Positions 25,727 to 34,407 of a stretch of DNA of 64,000 nucleotides are shown piece after piece. The notes under the pieces are model-generated. The model saw nothing but the letters and a program-made list of their open reading frames with translations, ran no database searches and was not told where the DNA came from. This DNA comes from Chitinophagaceae bacterium (GTDB lineage Bacteria; Bacteroidota; Bacteroidia; Chitinophagales; Chitinophagaceae), in the NCBI GenBank assembly GCA_017307755.1, contig JAFKGQ010000005.1:558001-622000 (forward strand), read 5' to 3'. Position numbers and translations under genes: made by a program. How positions within the stretch are numbered: position 1 is the first letter of the stretch; every line of letters begins with the position of its first letter.

Positions 25727-28700
25727 TTAGATGGTAACGTTGATGCCGAACTGGTAGCCAACAGGCTGAGGTGGTGTCCCGAAGGAGCCCAGCCCCTGGG
25801 CATTGGGGTTGGATGTTACGTTGGATTCCGGGTCGCCCGTGTATTTTGACCAGAGCTTCAGGTTTGTACCGATGAAGTATATCCGGGCATTGGTCAGATT
25901 GATCCGTGACAGGATGGATTTCGGGAGGTTGTACCCAATGGTCAGTTCTTTCAACCGGAGGAAGGAGGCGTCTTCCAGATAACGGCTGTTCTGGTCGATA
26001 GTGTAGTTATTCCCTATGGAGGTAAGGCGCGGTACATCGGTGATGTCCCCCGGCTTCTGCCATCTCTGCAAGACCTTGGCATTTACGCCTCCGCTGCTGG
26101 GGTTACGTTCTCTAAAATACCGGTTGAGGTTGACTGATTTATTGCCACTCTGAAAAGTGAACAGGATACCCAGGTCGAAATCCTTATATGTAAAAGTGTT
26201 TGTTATCCCTCCGTATATCTTTGGATAGGCATTCCCATAGATCCTTCTGTCATCTGTCGTGACGGCCCCATTAGCATCCTGTCCTTCAAAGACGGACGCG
26301 CCTGTCTTGGGATCCACGTACAACTGATGGTAGAGCCAGAAAGAGTTCATGGAATATCCTTGTTTGAGGATGACCCAGTCCCTGGTATATTGGGTGATCT
26401 GTGAGGGTAATTTTTCTATCTTGTTCCTGTTGCCGGCAATGTTCAGACTGGTCCTCCAGGAGAAGTCTTTGCCGGCGATGTTTGTGGATGTAATATTGAC
26501 CTCATATCCTTCATTGCTTAGTTCGCCTACGTTCGCCCAGTAGGTGGAAAAACCGGTGGCGCCGGGTATCGGCCGTTGCAGCAGCAGGCCGCTGGTGTAT
26601 TTCCGGTAAACATCCACAGTGAGTGATATCCTGTTCTTAAACAGGTCCAGGTTCAGCCCTATGTCGGTCTGAGCCGTTTTTTCCCACTTCAGGTCGGGGT
26701 TGCCCAATTGCTGGGGTGCGATGCCGGATAACGGGGTGCCAAAAACGTCAGCATAGCCGCTGCCTCCTGTCCATAGACCTCTAGCAGCGAAGTTGTCGAT
26801 GCCTGCCTGGTTGCCGGTGATGCCATAAGACCCACGCAGCTTCAACTCACTCAGCCAATCGACATCTTTTAAGAAGGCCTCTTCCTTCAATCTCCATCCC
26901 AGGCCGAAGGCGGGGAAGTATCCCCATCTGTTGTTGGCTCCAAACTTGGAAGATCCGTCTGCCCGGAAACTGGCTTCCGCATAGTACTTAGCGGCATAAT
27001 TGTAGGCGACCCTTCCAAAGAAGGAGGCCAGGGAATATTTAGTCCAGTTCTGAGACGCAGTGGTTTGCGAGGCGGAGGATATGAGCCTGAAATTATCGTT
27101 GGCAAAACCTTTTCCCACGGCGGAGGTTGCGGAGAGCACGTTGCTTTGTTCAGAATTACCTATCACAACACTGAGATTGCTGCTGCCAAGTTCTTTTACA
27201 TAGGACAACGTCTGCTCGTTGATCCAGGTGCTGTTCTGCGTCAGGGTGGAGTTGGCCTGTCCGTTAGCTGCCAGCCCGATGCTGGTATAGCGGTCCCAAT
27301 AAGCATATTCACTGTAATGATCATAGTCCAGGTTAAAACTGCTTCTGAACTTCAGTCCTTTCCATATTTCCGCCTCGGCATAGATGCCTCCGATGTAGCG
27401 CAGGCTTACGGTGTTGACATCATAATGCTGCATGAGGATATAGGTATTGTCTGCGCCAACAGAAGTGCCGTCTGTTGCGTATTTTGATGTGTAGGTGGCG
27501 GCGCTGGTAGCGGAATTCCACAAGTTGACCTGTGGGCCGTCGCCTGCGAATGCCTGGTTTCTGTAGCTTCTGGAGAAATTATTGGTCAGTCCGAAGCTGA
27601 TCCTGTTAGACAGCTTTTGATCGAAATTGAATTTTACATTTTCCCTTGAGAATGTCGGTACTCTGATCAATGCTTCCTGGTCTGTGTATCCCAGACCCAG
27701 ATAATAACGGGAGTTGTTGGACCCTCCTTGTATAGAGGCGTTATAGTTCTGTACAGTGCCGTGGTGTAATATATCGCTGATCCTGTCATAGGTCTTTTGT
27801 TCTTCGGGGAGGCCTTGTCCTCCCTCCGACACGGGGCGGAAGGGTCTGTTGGCAAAGGTCCGGTTCAAGGCGGGGTTGTCGATGCCGGAGTTGATCCACC
27901 ATTCGTTGGCCAATGTTGCGCTTTGTGGGCCGCTGGCCAGCTTTTGGATGGTGCTTTTATCTGCCTGGACCCAGCCGGCGAGGGCGTCCACTGTCACTTT
28001 GGACCGGCTGTTGTAATTCCCTTTTTTGGTGGTGATGATCACTACGCCGTTGGCGCCTCTGGAACCATAGATGGCGGTGGCGGAAGCGTCTTTCAGGACT
28101 TCGATATGATCGATATCGGAGGGGTTTATATCGGCCAGGGGGGAGGTGGTCCTGCCTCCCAGGCTCAGCGTTTGCAGACTGGTGTTGTTTAGGAAGACGC
28201 CGTCCACGATGTATAGCGGATCGCTGCTGGAATTGATGGAGGTAGTGCCCCGCACGCGGACAAAAATGGCTTCACCGGGGATGCCGGAGTTAGTGACGAT
28301 CTGTACGCCGGCGGCTTTTCCCTGGAGCTGTGCGTCGAAGCTGGCGACCGGGATCTTGTTGACCTCGGCGGCATTGACGACGGCGATGGATCCTACCAGG
28401 TTCCTTTTTGTCTGTGTGCCATAGCCGACGACTACGACATCCGACAACTGTGTTTCGGATGACCTCAGCTGTATGTTGAGGGGAGCGCCCGTGGCTTCGA
28501 CTTCTTGTGTTCTGTAGCCGATGCTGCTGACGATGAGCGTGTAAGGGAAACGTTGTCCAGTCCTTATTTTAAAATGCCCTTGTTTGTCCGTCTGGGTTTG
28601 ATTGGTAGTGCCTTTGATATTGACGGTAATGCTTTCCAGCGGACGTCTGGAAAGGCTGTCGATAATATCTCCTTCCAGGACGGAGTTGACAACGGCTCCC

Positions 28701-28801
28701 GGCGGAGCCTGCGCGAAGACGGTCATCGATACGGATGTCAGCAACAGCGACATTATCCAGCCTTTCATTGTCAAAATACAGTCGAATCTGAGCGCGTTCA
28801 T
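25727..28801 (-). CDS. SusC/RagA TonB-dependent transporter (pair 1)
   Basis: Up to 1024 residues. An in-frame ATG at 28768 ('MKGWIMSLLLTSVSMTVFAQ'-like signal) may be the true start. The carboxypeptidase-regulatory-like domain is at about 40-110, the plug begins at 'VVVGYGTQTKRNLVGS' (about 120-137), then 'IDHIEVLKDASATAIYGSRGANGVVIITTKKG' marks the plug end. The barrel fills the rest. There is no N-terminal STN domain, so it is not a typical sigma/anti-sigma transducer. It heads an operon with SusD, two DoxX proteins and a persulfide dioxygenase. A promoter and a 25-bp inverted repeat lie just upstream. Confidence 0.95.
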   Translation of the reverse strand: MNALRFDCILTMKGWIMSLLLTSVSMTVFAQAPPGAVVNSVLEGDIIDSLSRRPLESITVNIKGTTNQTQTDKQGHFKIRTGQRFPYTLIVSSIGYRTQEVEATGAPLNIQLRSSETQLSDVVVVGYGTQTKRNLVGSIAVVNAAEVNKIPVASFDAQLQGKAAGVQIVTNSGIPGEAIFVRVRGTTSINSSSDPLYIVDGVFLNNTSLQTLSLGGRTTSPLADINPSDIDHIEVLKDASATAIYGSRGANGVVIITTKKGNYNSRSKVTVDALAGWVQADKSTIQKLASGPQSATLANEWWINSGIDNPALNRTFANRPFRPVSEGGQGLPEEQKTYDRISDILHHGTVQNYNASIQGGSNNSRYYLGLGYTDQEALIRVPTFSRENVKFNFDQKLSNRISFGLTNNFSRSYRNQAFAGDGPQVNLWNSATSAATYTSKYATDGTSVGADNTYILMQHYDVNTVSLRYIGGIYAEAEIWKGLKFRSSFNLDYDHYSEYAYWDRYTSIGLAANGQANSTLTQNSTWINEQTLSYVKELGSSNLSVVIGNSEQSNVLSATSAVGKGFANDNFRLISSASQTTASQNWTKYSLASFFGRVAYNYAAKYYAEASFRADGSSKFGANNRWGYFPAFGLGWRLKEEAFLKDVDWLSELKLRGSYGITGNQAGIDNFAARGLWTGGSGYADVFGTPLSGIAPQQLGNPDLKWEKTAQTDIGLNLDLFKNRISLTVDVYRKYTSGLLLQRPIPGATGFSTYWANVGELSNEGYEVNITSTNIAGKDFSWRTSLNIAGNRNKIEKLPSQITQYTRDWVILKQGYSMNSFWLYHQLYVDPKTGASVFEGQDANGAVTTDDRRIYGNAYPKIYGGITNTFTYKDFDLGILFTFQSGNKSVNLNRYFRERNPSSGGVNAKVLQRWQKPGDITDVPRLTSIGNNYTIDQNSRYLEDASFLRLKELTIGYNLPKSILSRINLTNARIYFIGTNLKLWSKYTGDPESNVTSNPNAQGLGSFGTPPQPVGYQFGINVTI

Positions 28802-28865
28802 AACCTTGCTTATAGTTAGGAGTGAAGAATAAGGAAAGGAAGTAGCAGTGTCCGGTGGTGGAGGA

Positions 28866-28890
28866 ATAGTCTACTAATTTGGTGGACAAA
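28866..28890. promoter_or_regulatory. 25-bp inverted repeat, site A
   Basis: Half-sites ATAGTCTA (28866-28873) and TGGACAAA (28883-28890) flank a 9-base centre CTAATTTGG. It aligns base for base with sites at 41848-41872 and 48540-48564. It overlaps the last bases of the -7 box of the SusC1 promoter and covers the expected transcript start, a repressor-like position. The regulator is not identified. Confidence 0.65.
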
Positions 28891-28916
28891 TGTACAAATA
28901 AAAAGGCCCCCACAAA
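28887..28916 (-). promoter_or_regulatory. Promoter of the SusCD-DoxX-CstB operon
   Basis: On the minus strand: -33 box TTTG (plus-strand CAAA, 28913-28916), an 18-base spacer and a perfect -7 box TACATTTG (plus-strand CAAATGTA, 28887-28894). The leader to the start codon at 28801 is about 80 bases. The -33 box lies inside the loop of the terminator of the preceding operon. Confidence 0.6.
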
Positions 28917-28953
28917 ATTTTTTCAAAAAATTTTTATGAGAGGCGGGGGCCTT
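28896..28953 (-). terminator. Intrinsic terminator of the kelch-SusCD-thioredoxin operon
   Basis: On the minus strand, a 9-bp perfect stem (AAGGCCCCC with GGGGGCCTT, plus-strand arms 28903-28911 and 28945-28953) is followed by TTTTTATTTG. The long AT-rich loop can itself pair (runs of A and T around 28914-28935). It starts on the stop codon of the TlpA gene and overlaps the promoter of the next operon. Confidence 0.75.
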
Positions 28954-30904
28954 ATCCTTTCGCGAGGTCGATGTATACTGAAAGTTCGGAGATCAGCTTG
29001 TCGTTGTTACCATCGAACCCGATGGCTTTAAAGACGATATTCCCCTGTGGTCCGATGATAAATTTTGTAGGGATGCCGCCTACGCCGTAATCGCTGACCA
29101 CGCTGTACTGTTTTTTTTCGAGGTCGACGACCTTGTCCAATAATATGTGGAAACTATATTTGCTATCGCTGAGGAATTTTTTGACTGCGGAGAGGCGTTC
29201 GTCAGCACCCATGGATTCCCAGGTGTCGATGAACAGGAAGACGACATTCGTATCTTTCCGGTATTTATCCACTGCGGTTTGCATGGCGGGAAAGGATGCT
29301 TTGCAGGGGCCGCACCAGGTGGCCCAGAAATCGATGACTACCACCTTGCCATGCAGGGATGCGAGTGAAACTTCGTTGCCGTCGAGGTCTTTGAGAGAAA
29401 ACGCTTTTGAAGGCAGGTTCATCTTCTCTTTTATTGCCTGTTCGCGGAATCTTGTTTTGGCTGCGGATTGCAGGTTCGCCAGGTAATCGTCGTAGCCATT
29501 ATCGGAGCCGTATTCTTTAACGTACAGTTCCCTGAACCAGACCTTCACCGAATCAGAGGCTTTGTTTTCCCGGATATATACTTCAGATTGTTGCCTGGCG
29601 GTCCGGGTATCTCCGGCGAGGAGCAGGAATTTTATATAATGTTCGTTAAAACCATTGTTCTCCCCCCCGGACAGGGAGACGGATGTTTGCTGTATTGACA
29701 GCGCTTTTTTTACATCGCCCTTTTTGGCCAGGATCTTTGCATAGGTGTCATTGAAAGCGGCACGATAATATTTGTCGATGTCCGATTGCCAGTCTGCAAG
29801 GGGAGTGCCTTGTCTTTTGAATTTTTCAGGATGGGTCAATTCCTGGTCCACGCCGGAGAGGGCTGCTTGTATGAGACTATCGGCGAGTGATAGCGCCGAA
29901 TCGCTGTTGAGCAGGGTTAACGCTACCCAGTTATACATATAGCCTCTGTAGTCGGCCATTGCGTCATTCATTTGAGCGGCATAACCGATGGCTTTCCTGT
30001 ATTCTTTTTTTTGGATATATCTTGAGCTGATGGTCGACGCGAAGTAGGAGCCGGTTTCCGCGGCAAGGGATCTTTCGTCTGTCGCGGGGTGGTTTTTTTG
30101 AAAATCGTAGTAAAATGCTACCAGGCTGTCCAGGCTTTTTATTTTATAGAACTCGTTCTCTGCGTGTTGTATTGCTATTTCACTGAGTGGGAACCTGGTG
30201 GCGGCGATCCCGAGGACCGAGTCGGCCGGCTGCTTTTTCTTTTGCAGGTGGAGTAGTCTGACGGCCAGTCTATAATCTTCTTCGGAGGGAGTAGGGGAAG
30301 CCAGGAGCTCCCGGGTTTTTTTATCGAGGATGGGATAGGCATCCTGTTTTTTTATATTTACGAGGACGGCATACCAGGATGAGGTATATTTTTCCCTGAG
30401 CTCCGGGTGAAGGGAAAATTCTTTTTCCAGCAGGCTCATAGCAGTGTCAGCTTTTCCCGGGAGACCCAGGAGAGGGTCGCCGTTGGCATACAGCAGGGCG
30501 GCCGCGGCAAAGGAGCCGGGGACAGGGGTTCCCTTTTTATACACCGGAAATATACAGCCACGGCCGTTGTTATCCTCCGTGATCTTACCGGATTTGAGAC
30601 GGAGCGCGAAGGCCAGGGCCGAATCGGGCAGGATAAAGCTGCCTTTCCACTTGTCTTTTCCTATCTGCCGGAGGCTACATTCTCCGGCATAATAGCCGGC
30701 CCCTTTTGCAGCAGTGTAATAGAAGATGGCGGCACGTATATCCGTTGCGCCTGCCAGTTTGCCTGCGGCAGCGGAATAGTCGAATGATATCTTTTGTCCC
30801 GGTGCAGGAACAGCTGTGCTGAAATGGAATAGGTCGCCAGGGTCGGATGCCTGGCCGGCAGTTGCGGATAACAGGAAGGTGATGAGGAACAGATGTCGTT
30901 TCAT
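28952..30904 (-). CDS. TlpA-family thiol-disulfide protein
   Basis: 650 residues. A signal peptide (about 1-19, 'ATAGQA') precedes a long helical part of about 450 residues with TPR-like stretches ('KEYRKAIGYAAQMNDAMADYRGYMYN', 'GDVKKALSIQQTSVSL'). The C-terminal TlpA/AhpC-type thioredoxin domain (about 505-645) has 'VVVIDFWATWCGPCKASFPAMQ' with an intact WCGPC centre and the cis-Pro region 'GGIPTKFII'. It should be a periplasmic thiol-disulfide exchange protein. It lies 5 bases after the triple-thioredoxin gene and is the last gene of the operon. Confidence 0.88.
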   Translation of the reverse strand: MKRHLFLITFLLSATAGQASDPGDLFHFSTAVPAPGQKISFDYSAAAGKLAGATDIRAAIFYYTAAKGAGYYAGECSLRQIGKDKWKGSFILPDSALAFALRLKSGKITEDNNGRGCIFPVYKKGTPVPGSFAAAALLYANGDPLLGLPGKADTAMSLLEKEFSLHPELREKYTSSWYAVLVNIKKQDAYPILDKKTRELLASPTPSEEDYRLAVRLLHLQKKKQPADSVLGIAATRFPLSEIAIQHAENEFYKIKSLDSLVAFYYDFQKNHPATDERSLAAETGSYFASTISSRYIQKKEYRKAIGYAAQMNDAMADYRGYMYNWVALTLLNSDSALSLADSLIQAALSGVDQELTHPEKFKRQGTPLADWQSDIDKYYRAAFNDTYAKILAKKGDVKKALSIQQTSVSLSGGENNGFNEHYIKFLLLAGDTRTARQQSEVYIRENKASDSVKVWFRELYVKEYGSDNGYDDYLANLQSAAKTRFREQAIKEKMNLPSKAFSLKDLDGNEVSLASLHGKVVVIDFWATWCGPCKASFPAMQTAVDKYRKDTNVVFLFIDTWESMGADERLSAVKKFLSDSKYSFHILLDKVVDLEKKQYSVVSDYGVGGIPTKFIIGPQGNIVFKAIGFDGNNDKLISELSVYIDLAKG

Positions 30905-30909
30905 CCTAT

Positions 30910-32934
30910 TTAGTTTTGTTTTGGAACAATGCGTATCAGTGTTTGGAAGGGCGCGGATTGTTTGGCGTTGGTCAGCTGCTGCTGGTTGATATCCTTCCGT
31001 ATCTGCAAGGCCTGATCCGTCTGGCCTGTTTTTTCCAGCAAGGCGGCATAGAGGTCGAGATAAGTTGCCTTATCGGATGCGTTGACGCCCTGTATATCCG
31101 TGCTACCGAGCTTAGCCCATTGGGTTGCGCTGGTCAACGTCTGTTTGTCATCTCCGGCAAAACGGTTGATGATATCGGCGAAGGAATAGAGCCATTCTGC
31201 TCCCCTGGGGTCCATGGGGACGATGTGATTGGACAGCATCTCATCTACTGTGCCGGCATAGTTATGCCATTCCTTTACCCCAAAGTATATGGTGAGTTTT
31301 GCACGGGCTGCTATCTCGGCCTTTTTTGCATAGGGGCCGGAATTCACCTGACGCAGGAATGCATCAAACGCATCCTGGTCGACCCGTGCTTTTCCTTTTT
31401 CCGGATACAGGAGGAAGGACTGTGGCCATGTCATGTAGGTCTGGTAGATCTTTTTTTCTACTTCTTCCGTGCCGAAGAGCTTGCTATAAGCGTCTTGTTC
31501 GTTGACCACGGCGAGGAAGGGGGGGGCGGTAGCGTCATTGACATATTTATTGATAAGTTGCCAGTTACCGGGTTGCTGCCAGGAGGAAGGCGTCTGGTTT
31601 TTGAGATATACCGTCGCGATGCTGTCGGCGAGCTTTGTCTCATAGGCGTCGCCCAGCGCCGACAGGTAGGCTGTCACTAAGGTTTCGTCGTTCTTGTGGT
31701 CCTTGTATCCCGTAGAGAGGGACAGCAGGCTACGCCGGGGGCTTAGCGCGTCAAGGGCATGCTGCCGGAATTCCTCTTCACTGCAGGACCCGACGGTCTT
31801 GTGTACTACTTTCCCGTCGCCGTCGATGTAGAGGAAGGTTGGATAAGCTCTGACGGCATATTTTTTCCGGAATTCTATTCCTTCCCCTTTTTCCATGTCG
31901 AGATCTACATTGATAAAGTTACTGTTGTATAGTCTGCCGACCTTCTTTTGGGTGAAGATCTCTCTTCGCATCTGTTTACAGGGGCCGCACCAGCTGGTAT
32001 TGGCGTCTACGAAGATGAGCTTTCCGTCGTGCTTTGCCTGGGAGAGGAGGGAAGACCATGTGTCTTCGGTGAAGCGTATAGCGGTGTCGGAGGATGATAA
32101 TGTCAGCGAGATATCGGACATTTTGGAGATGGCGGTCCTGCCGTTGAGGAGGAAGGTATCAGCCTCCTGGTAGCCACCGTCGCGGTGAACCAGTTTGCCA
32201 TTGCCGTCTATGTAAAGGAAAGTAGGGTAGGCATGGATGTCATATTTTTTCACCAGCGATGGGCCTTCCCCCTTTTCCATGTCCATTGTGACATTGATAA
32301 AGTGCTCATTGTAAAAGTCTGCGACCCTGTTGAGGGTGAAGATGTCCCTGGCCATCAGGATACAGGGCCGGCACCAGGTGGTCTGGGCGTCCAGGAAAAC
32401 GAGTTTGCCGGCGGTCTTTGCTTTTTGCAGGATGTTCTTCCAACTGTCTTTGGTAAAGGTGATGGCGCGTGTATTGGCATTCTTTACTCTGTCTGTTTCA
32501 AGGGACGACCGGACCTTTTGCATCAGTACTGCAGGGTCTTTCAGGATGGAGCCGGCGTTGGTAAAATCGAGCTGATCGCCGTTGCGGCCGTGGAATACGT
32601 ATACGGGGTACATGAGCATGGCCAGACGGGGAGCGAACTTTTTACCTTCTTCGGAACCCATGTTAATCCTTATGCTGATGCAATGCGTGTTGAAGAAGTC
32701 GGCTACACTGTCCGATGTGAACACTTCTTTTTCCACCTTGTCGGTGTAGGAATTAGGGTTGATGCCCCGCACGTCCACGAAAACGATCTTTTTCCGGGCT
32801 TTGGCTTTTGCCACGGCCTCGTCGAAGCTGATGTCTTCGAAGTGTATGGATCTTTGGGCTTGTATGGCCGAACTGAATAGCAACAGGCAAAAGAGAGCGG
32901 TGAACTTGTGAGAAATGCTTTTTGGTGGTTGCAT
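30910..32934 (-). CDS. Secreted protein with three tandem thioredoxin-like modules
   Basis: 674 residues; signal peptide about 1-26. Three thioredoxin-fold modules follow. Module 1 (about 30-145) has no cysteine pair: the site reads 'VDVRGINPNSY' at 54-63. Module 2 (about 157-275) has WCRPC at 187-191 and 'AYPTFLYIDGNGK'. Module 3 (about 287-395) has WCGPC at 315-319 and 'AYPTFLYIDGDGK'. Modules 2 and 3 also share 'DMEKGEG' and are recent duplicates. The C-terminal about 270 residues are helical. It is likely a periplasmic multi-site thiol exchanger or chaperone. It follows SusD2 and precedes the TlpA gene. Confidence 0.88.
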   Translation of the reverse strand: MQPPKSISHKFTALFCLLLFSSAIQAQRSIHFEDISFDEAVAKAKARKKIVFVDVRGINPNSYTDKVEKEVFTSDSVADFFNTHCISIRINMGSEEGKKFAPRLAMLMYPVYVFHGRNGDQLDFTNAGSILKDPAVLMQKVRSSLETDRVKNANTRAITFTKDSWKNILQKAKTAGKLVFLDAQTTWCRPCILMARDIFTLNRVADFYNEHFINVTMDMEKGEGPSLVKKYDIHAYPTFLYIDGNGKLVHRDGGYQEADTFLLNGRTAISKMSDISLTLSSSDTAIRFTEDTWSSLLSQAKHDGKLIFVDANTSWCGPCKQMRREIFTQKKVGRLYNSNFINVDLDMEKGEGIEFRKKYAVRAYPTFLYIDGDGKVVHKTVGSCSEEEFRQHALDALSPRRSLLSLSTGYKDHKNDETLVTAYLSALGDAYETKLADSIATVYLKNQTPSSWQQPGNWQLINKYVNDATAPPFLAVVNEQDAYSKLFGTEEVEKKIYQTYMTWPQSFLLYPEKGKARVDQDAFDAFLRQVNSGPYAKKAEIAARAKLTIYFGVKEWHNYAGTVDEMLSNHIVPMDPRGAEWLYSFADIINRFAGDDKQTLTSATQWAKLGSTDIQGVNASDKATYLDLYAALLEKTGQTDQALQIRKDINQQQLTNAKQSAPFQTLIRIVPKQN

Positions 32935-32985
32935 TATTGTATGTTTTGAAATGATTAGACGATTGTGTATAGAGTGGTGAGTGGA

Positions 32986-34407
32986 TCAATACCCCGTATT
33001 TTGTTTGATCACGCCTGCCGATATGTCGATCTCCGACTGGGGTATGGGCAGCACCTTCCTGTCAGCGGGCAGGTCAGGCGTATGCAGCGGTCTGTCTGTC
33101 CGGATAAGGTCGTATCTGTGATGGCTTTCGAATGCCAGCTCGAAGTCCCTTTGCCGGAGGATGGTAGCCACCAGGGTGTTGGCGTCGGAAAAATCGCCGG
33201 AGACGTAAGGAGTGGCGCTTGTGACGCTGCGGTTTTTTACTGTATTGAGGAGCGCAATGGATGCATCGTTGACGCCTTCCGTACGGGCCAGGGCCTCGGC
33301 GCGTGTCAGCATGACCTCTGCCAGACGGATAAGGGATATATTGTCCCTGCCGTTGGGATTATTGAACTTAAAGGTTGTCAGGTACGCAGGTTGGTAGTTG
33401 TAGATAGTATCGCCTTTATACATCAGCTGGCTGACCCGTTTGTCGCCTGTTTCGAAGCTATTTGCAAAGGCGGGGTTGATCCAATAATTATTTTTCAGGT
33501 AGTAGCCGTATCCGGGCCCGTAGCTAATGGAGGTCGAGGAGCTGACCATCTGGCTTACGGGTAGGGCGAAGACGTATTCGGGAGTCAGCGTTTGTGCTGT
33601 GCCGCCGGGGTCGGGCGGGAAGAGCTGATAAAGGTCGGTCGTCGGGGAATAGATATCCGTTTTATCGATGACCAGCTTTGCGGCGGCGGCGGCGTTCTCA
33701 TACCGGCGCATGTATAGGTAAGCTCTTGCCAGCAGGGCGTTGGCGCTGCCTTTGGTAGCGCGGCTGCGTGTGGAAAGGTCACCGCCCGTCTGACGGTCGG
33801 GGAGGGAGGGCAGCGCTTCTGTAAGGTCTTTTATGATCTGCGCGTATACTTCTCCATTGGTACTGCGGGGTATGATCTGTCCGGTGTGGTAACCTGCGAA
33901 GGGCGTCAGCTGCAAGGGCAGCCCCAGACCGTCCGTCTTGCCGGAGAGGGCGCCGTCCCCATAGAATTTCAGGAGGTCGAGGTAGGCATAGGCACGTATG
34001 AATTTTGCTTCGGCGATGAACTGGTCCCGGGTGGCTGCGGGGAACTTTGCGTACAGGGGTATCTTCGAGATGACGTTATTGACAGTATTGACCGCTTGGA
34101 AATAATTGGTCCAGATGCCAACGACGCTGGGGTCGGTGGGGCTGGCCTGTCCGAGATCGTAGGTATCGTAATAGACAGTATGCAGTAGTTCGGGAGTGGT
34201 AACGTCGCCATAGATATATGCATCATTGTCCATGACAGCCCGGAGAAGGTCGTAATATCCTTCCGCCAGGGCCTGCTCGGCGCCGCCCTGGGTATTGAAC
34301 ACTTCCCTATCCACGAGGGTATTTTCGGGGGCCAGCTCCAGCTGATGGTTGCAGGAGGATGTGAACCACCAAGCTGCCAGCGCCGATATGTACATTAATT
34401 TCTTCAT
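32986..34407 (-). CDS. SusD/RagB-family lipoprotein (pair 2)
   Basis: 473 residues. Lipoprotein signal ending 'WWFTSSCNHQLEL' (Cys about 19). Family helices include 'QGGAEQALAEGYYDLLRAV', 'QFIAEAKFIRAYAYLDLLKFYG', 'GSANALLARAYLYMRRYENAAAAAK' and the C-terminal 'FELAFESHHRYDLIRTDRPLHTPD'. It overlaps the SusC2 stop by 4 bases (ATGA), implying translational coupling. Surface ligand-binding partner of SusC2. Confidence 0.95.
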   Translation of the reverse strand: MKKLMYISALAAWWFTSSCNHQLELAPENTLVDREVFNTQGGAEQALAEGYYDLLRAVMDNDAYIYGDVTTPELLHTVYYDTYDLGQASPTDPSVVGIWTNYFQAVNTVNNVISKIPLYAKFPAATRDQFIAEAKFIRAYAYLDLLKFYGDGALSGKTDGLGLPLQLTPFAGYHTGQIIPRSTNGEVYAQIIKDLTEALPSLPDRQTGGDLSTRSRATKGSANALLARAYLYMRRYENAAAAAKLVIDKTDIYSPTTDLYQLFPPDPGGTAQTLTPEYVFALPVSQMVSSSTSISYGPGYGYYLKNNYWINPAFANSFETGDKRVSQLMYKGDTIYNYQPAYLTTFKFNNPNGRDNISLIRLAEVMLTRAEALARTEGVNDASIALLNTVKNRSVTSATPYVSGDFSDANTLVATILRQRDFELAFESHHRYDLIRTDRPLHTPDLPADRKVLPIPQSEIDISAGVIKQNTGY

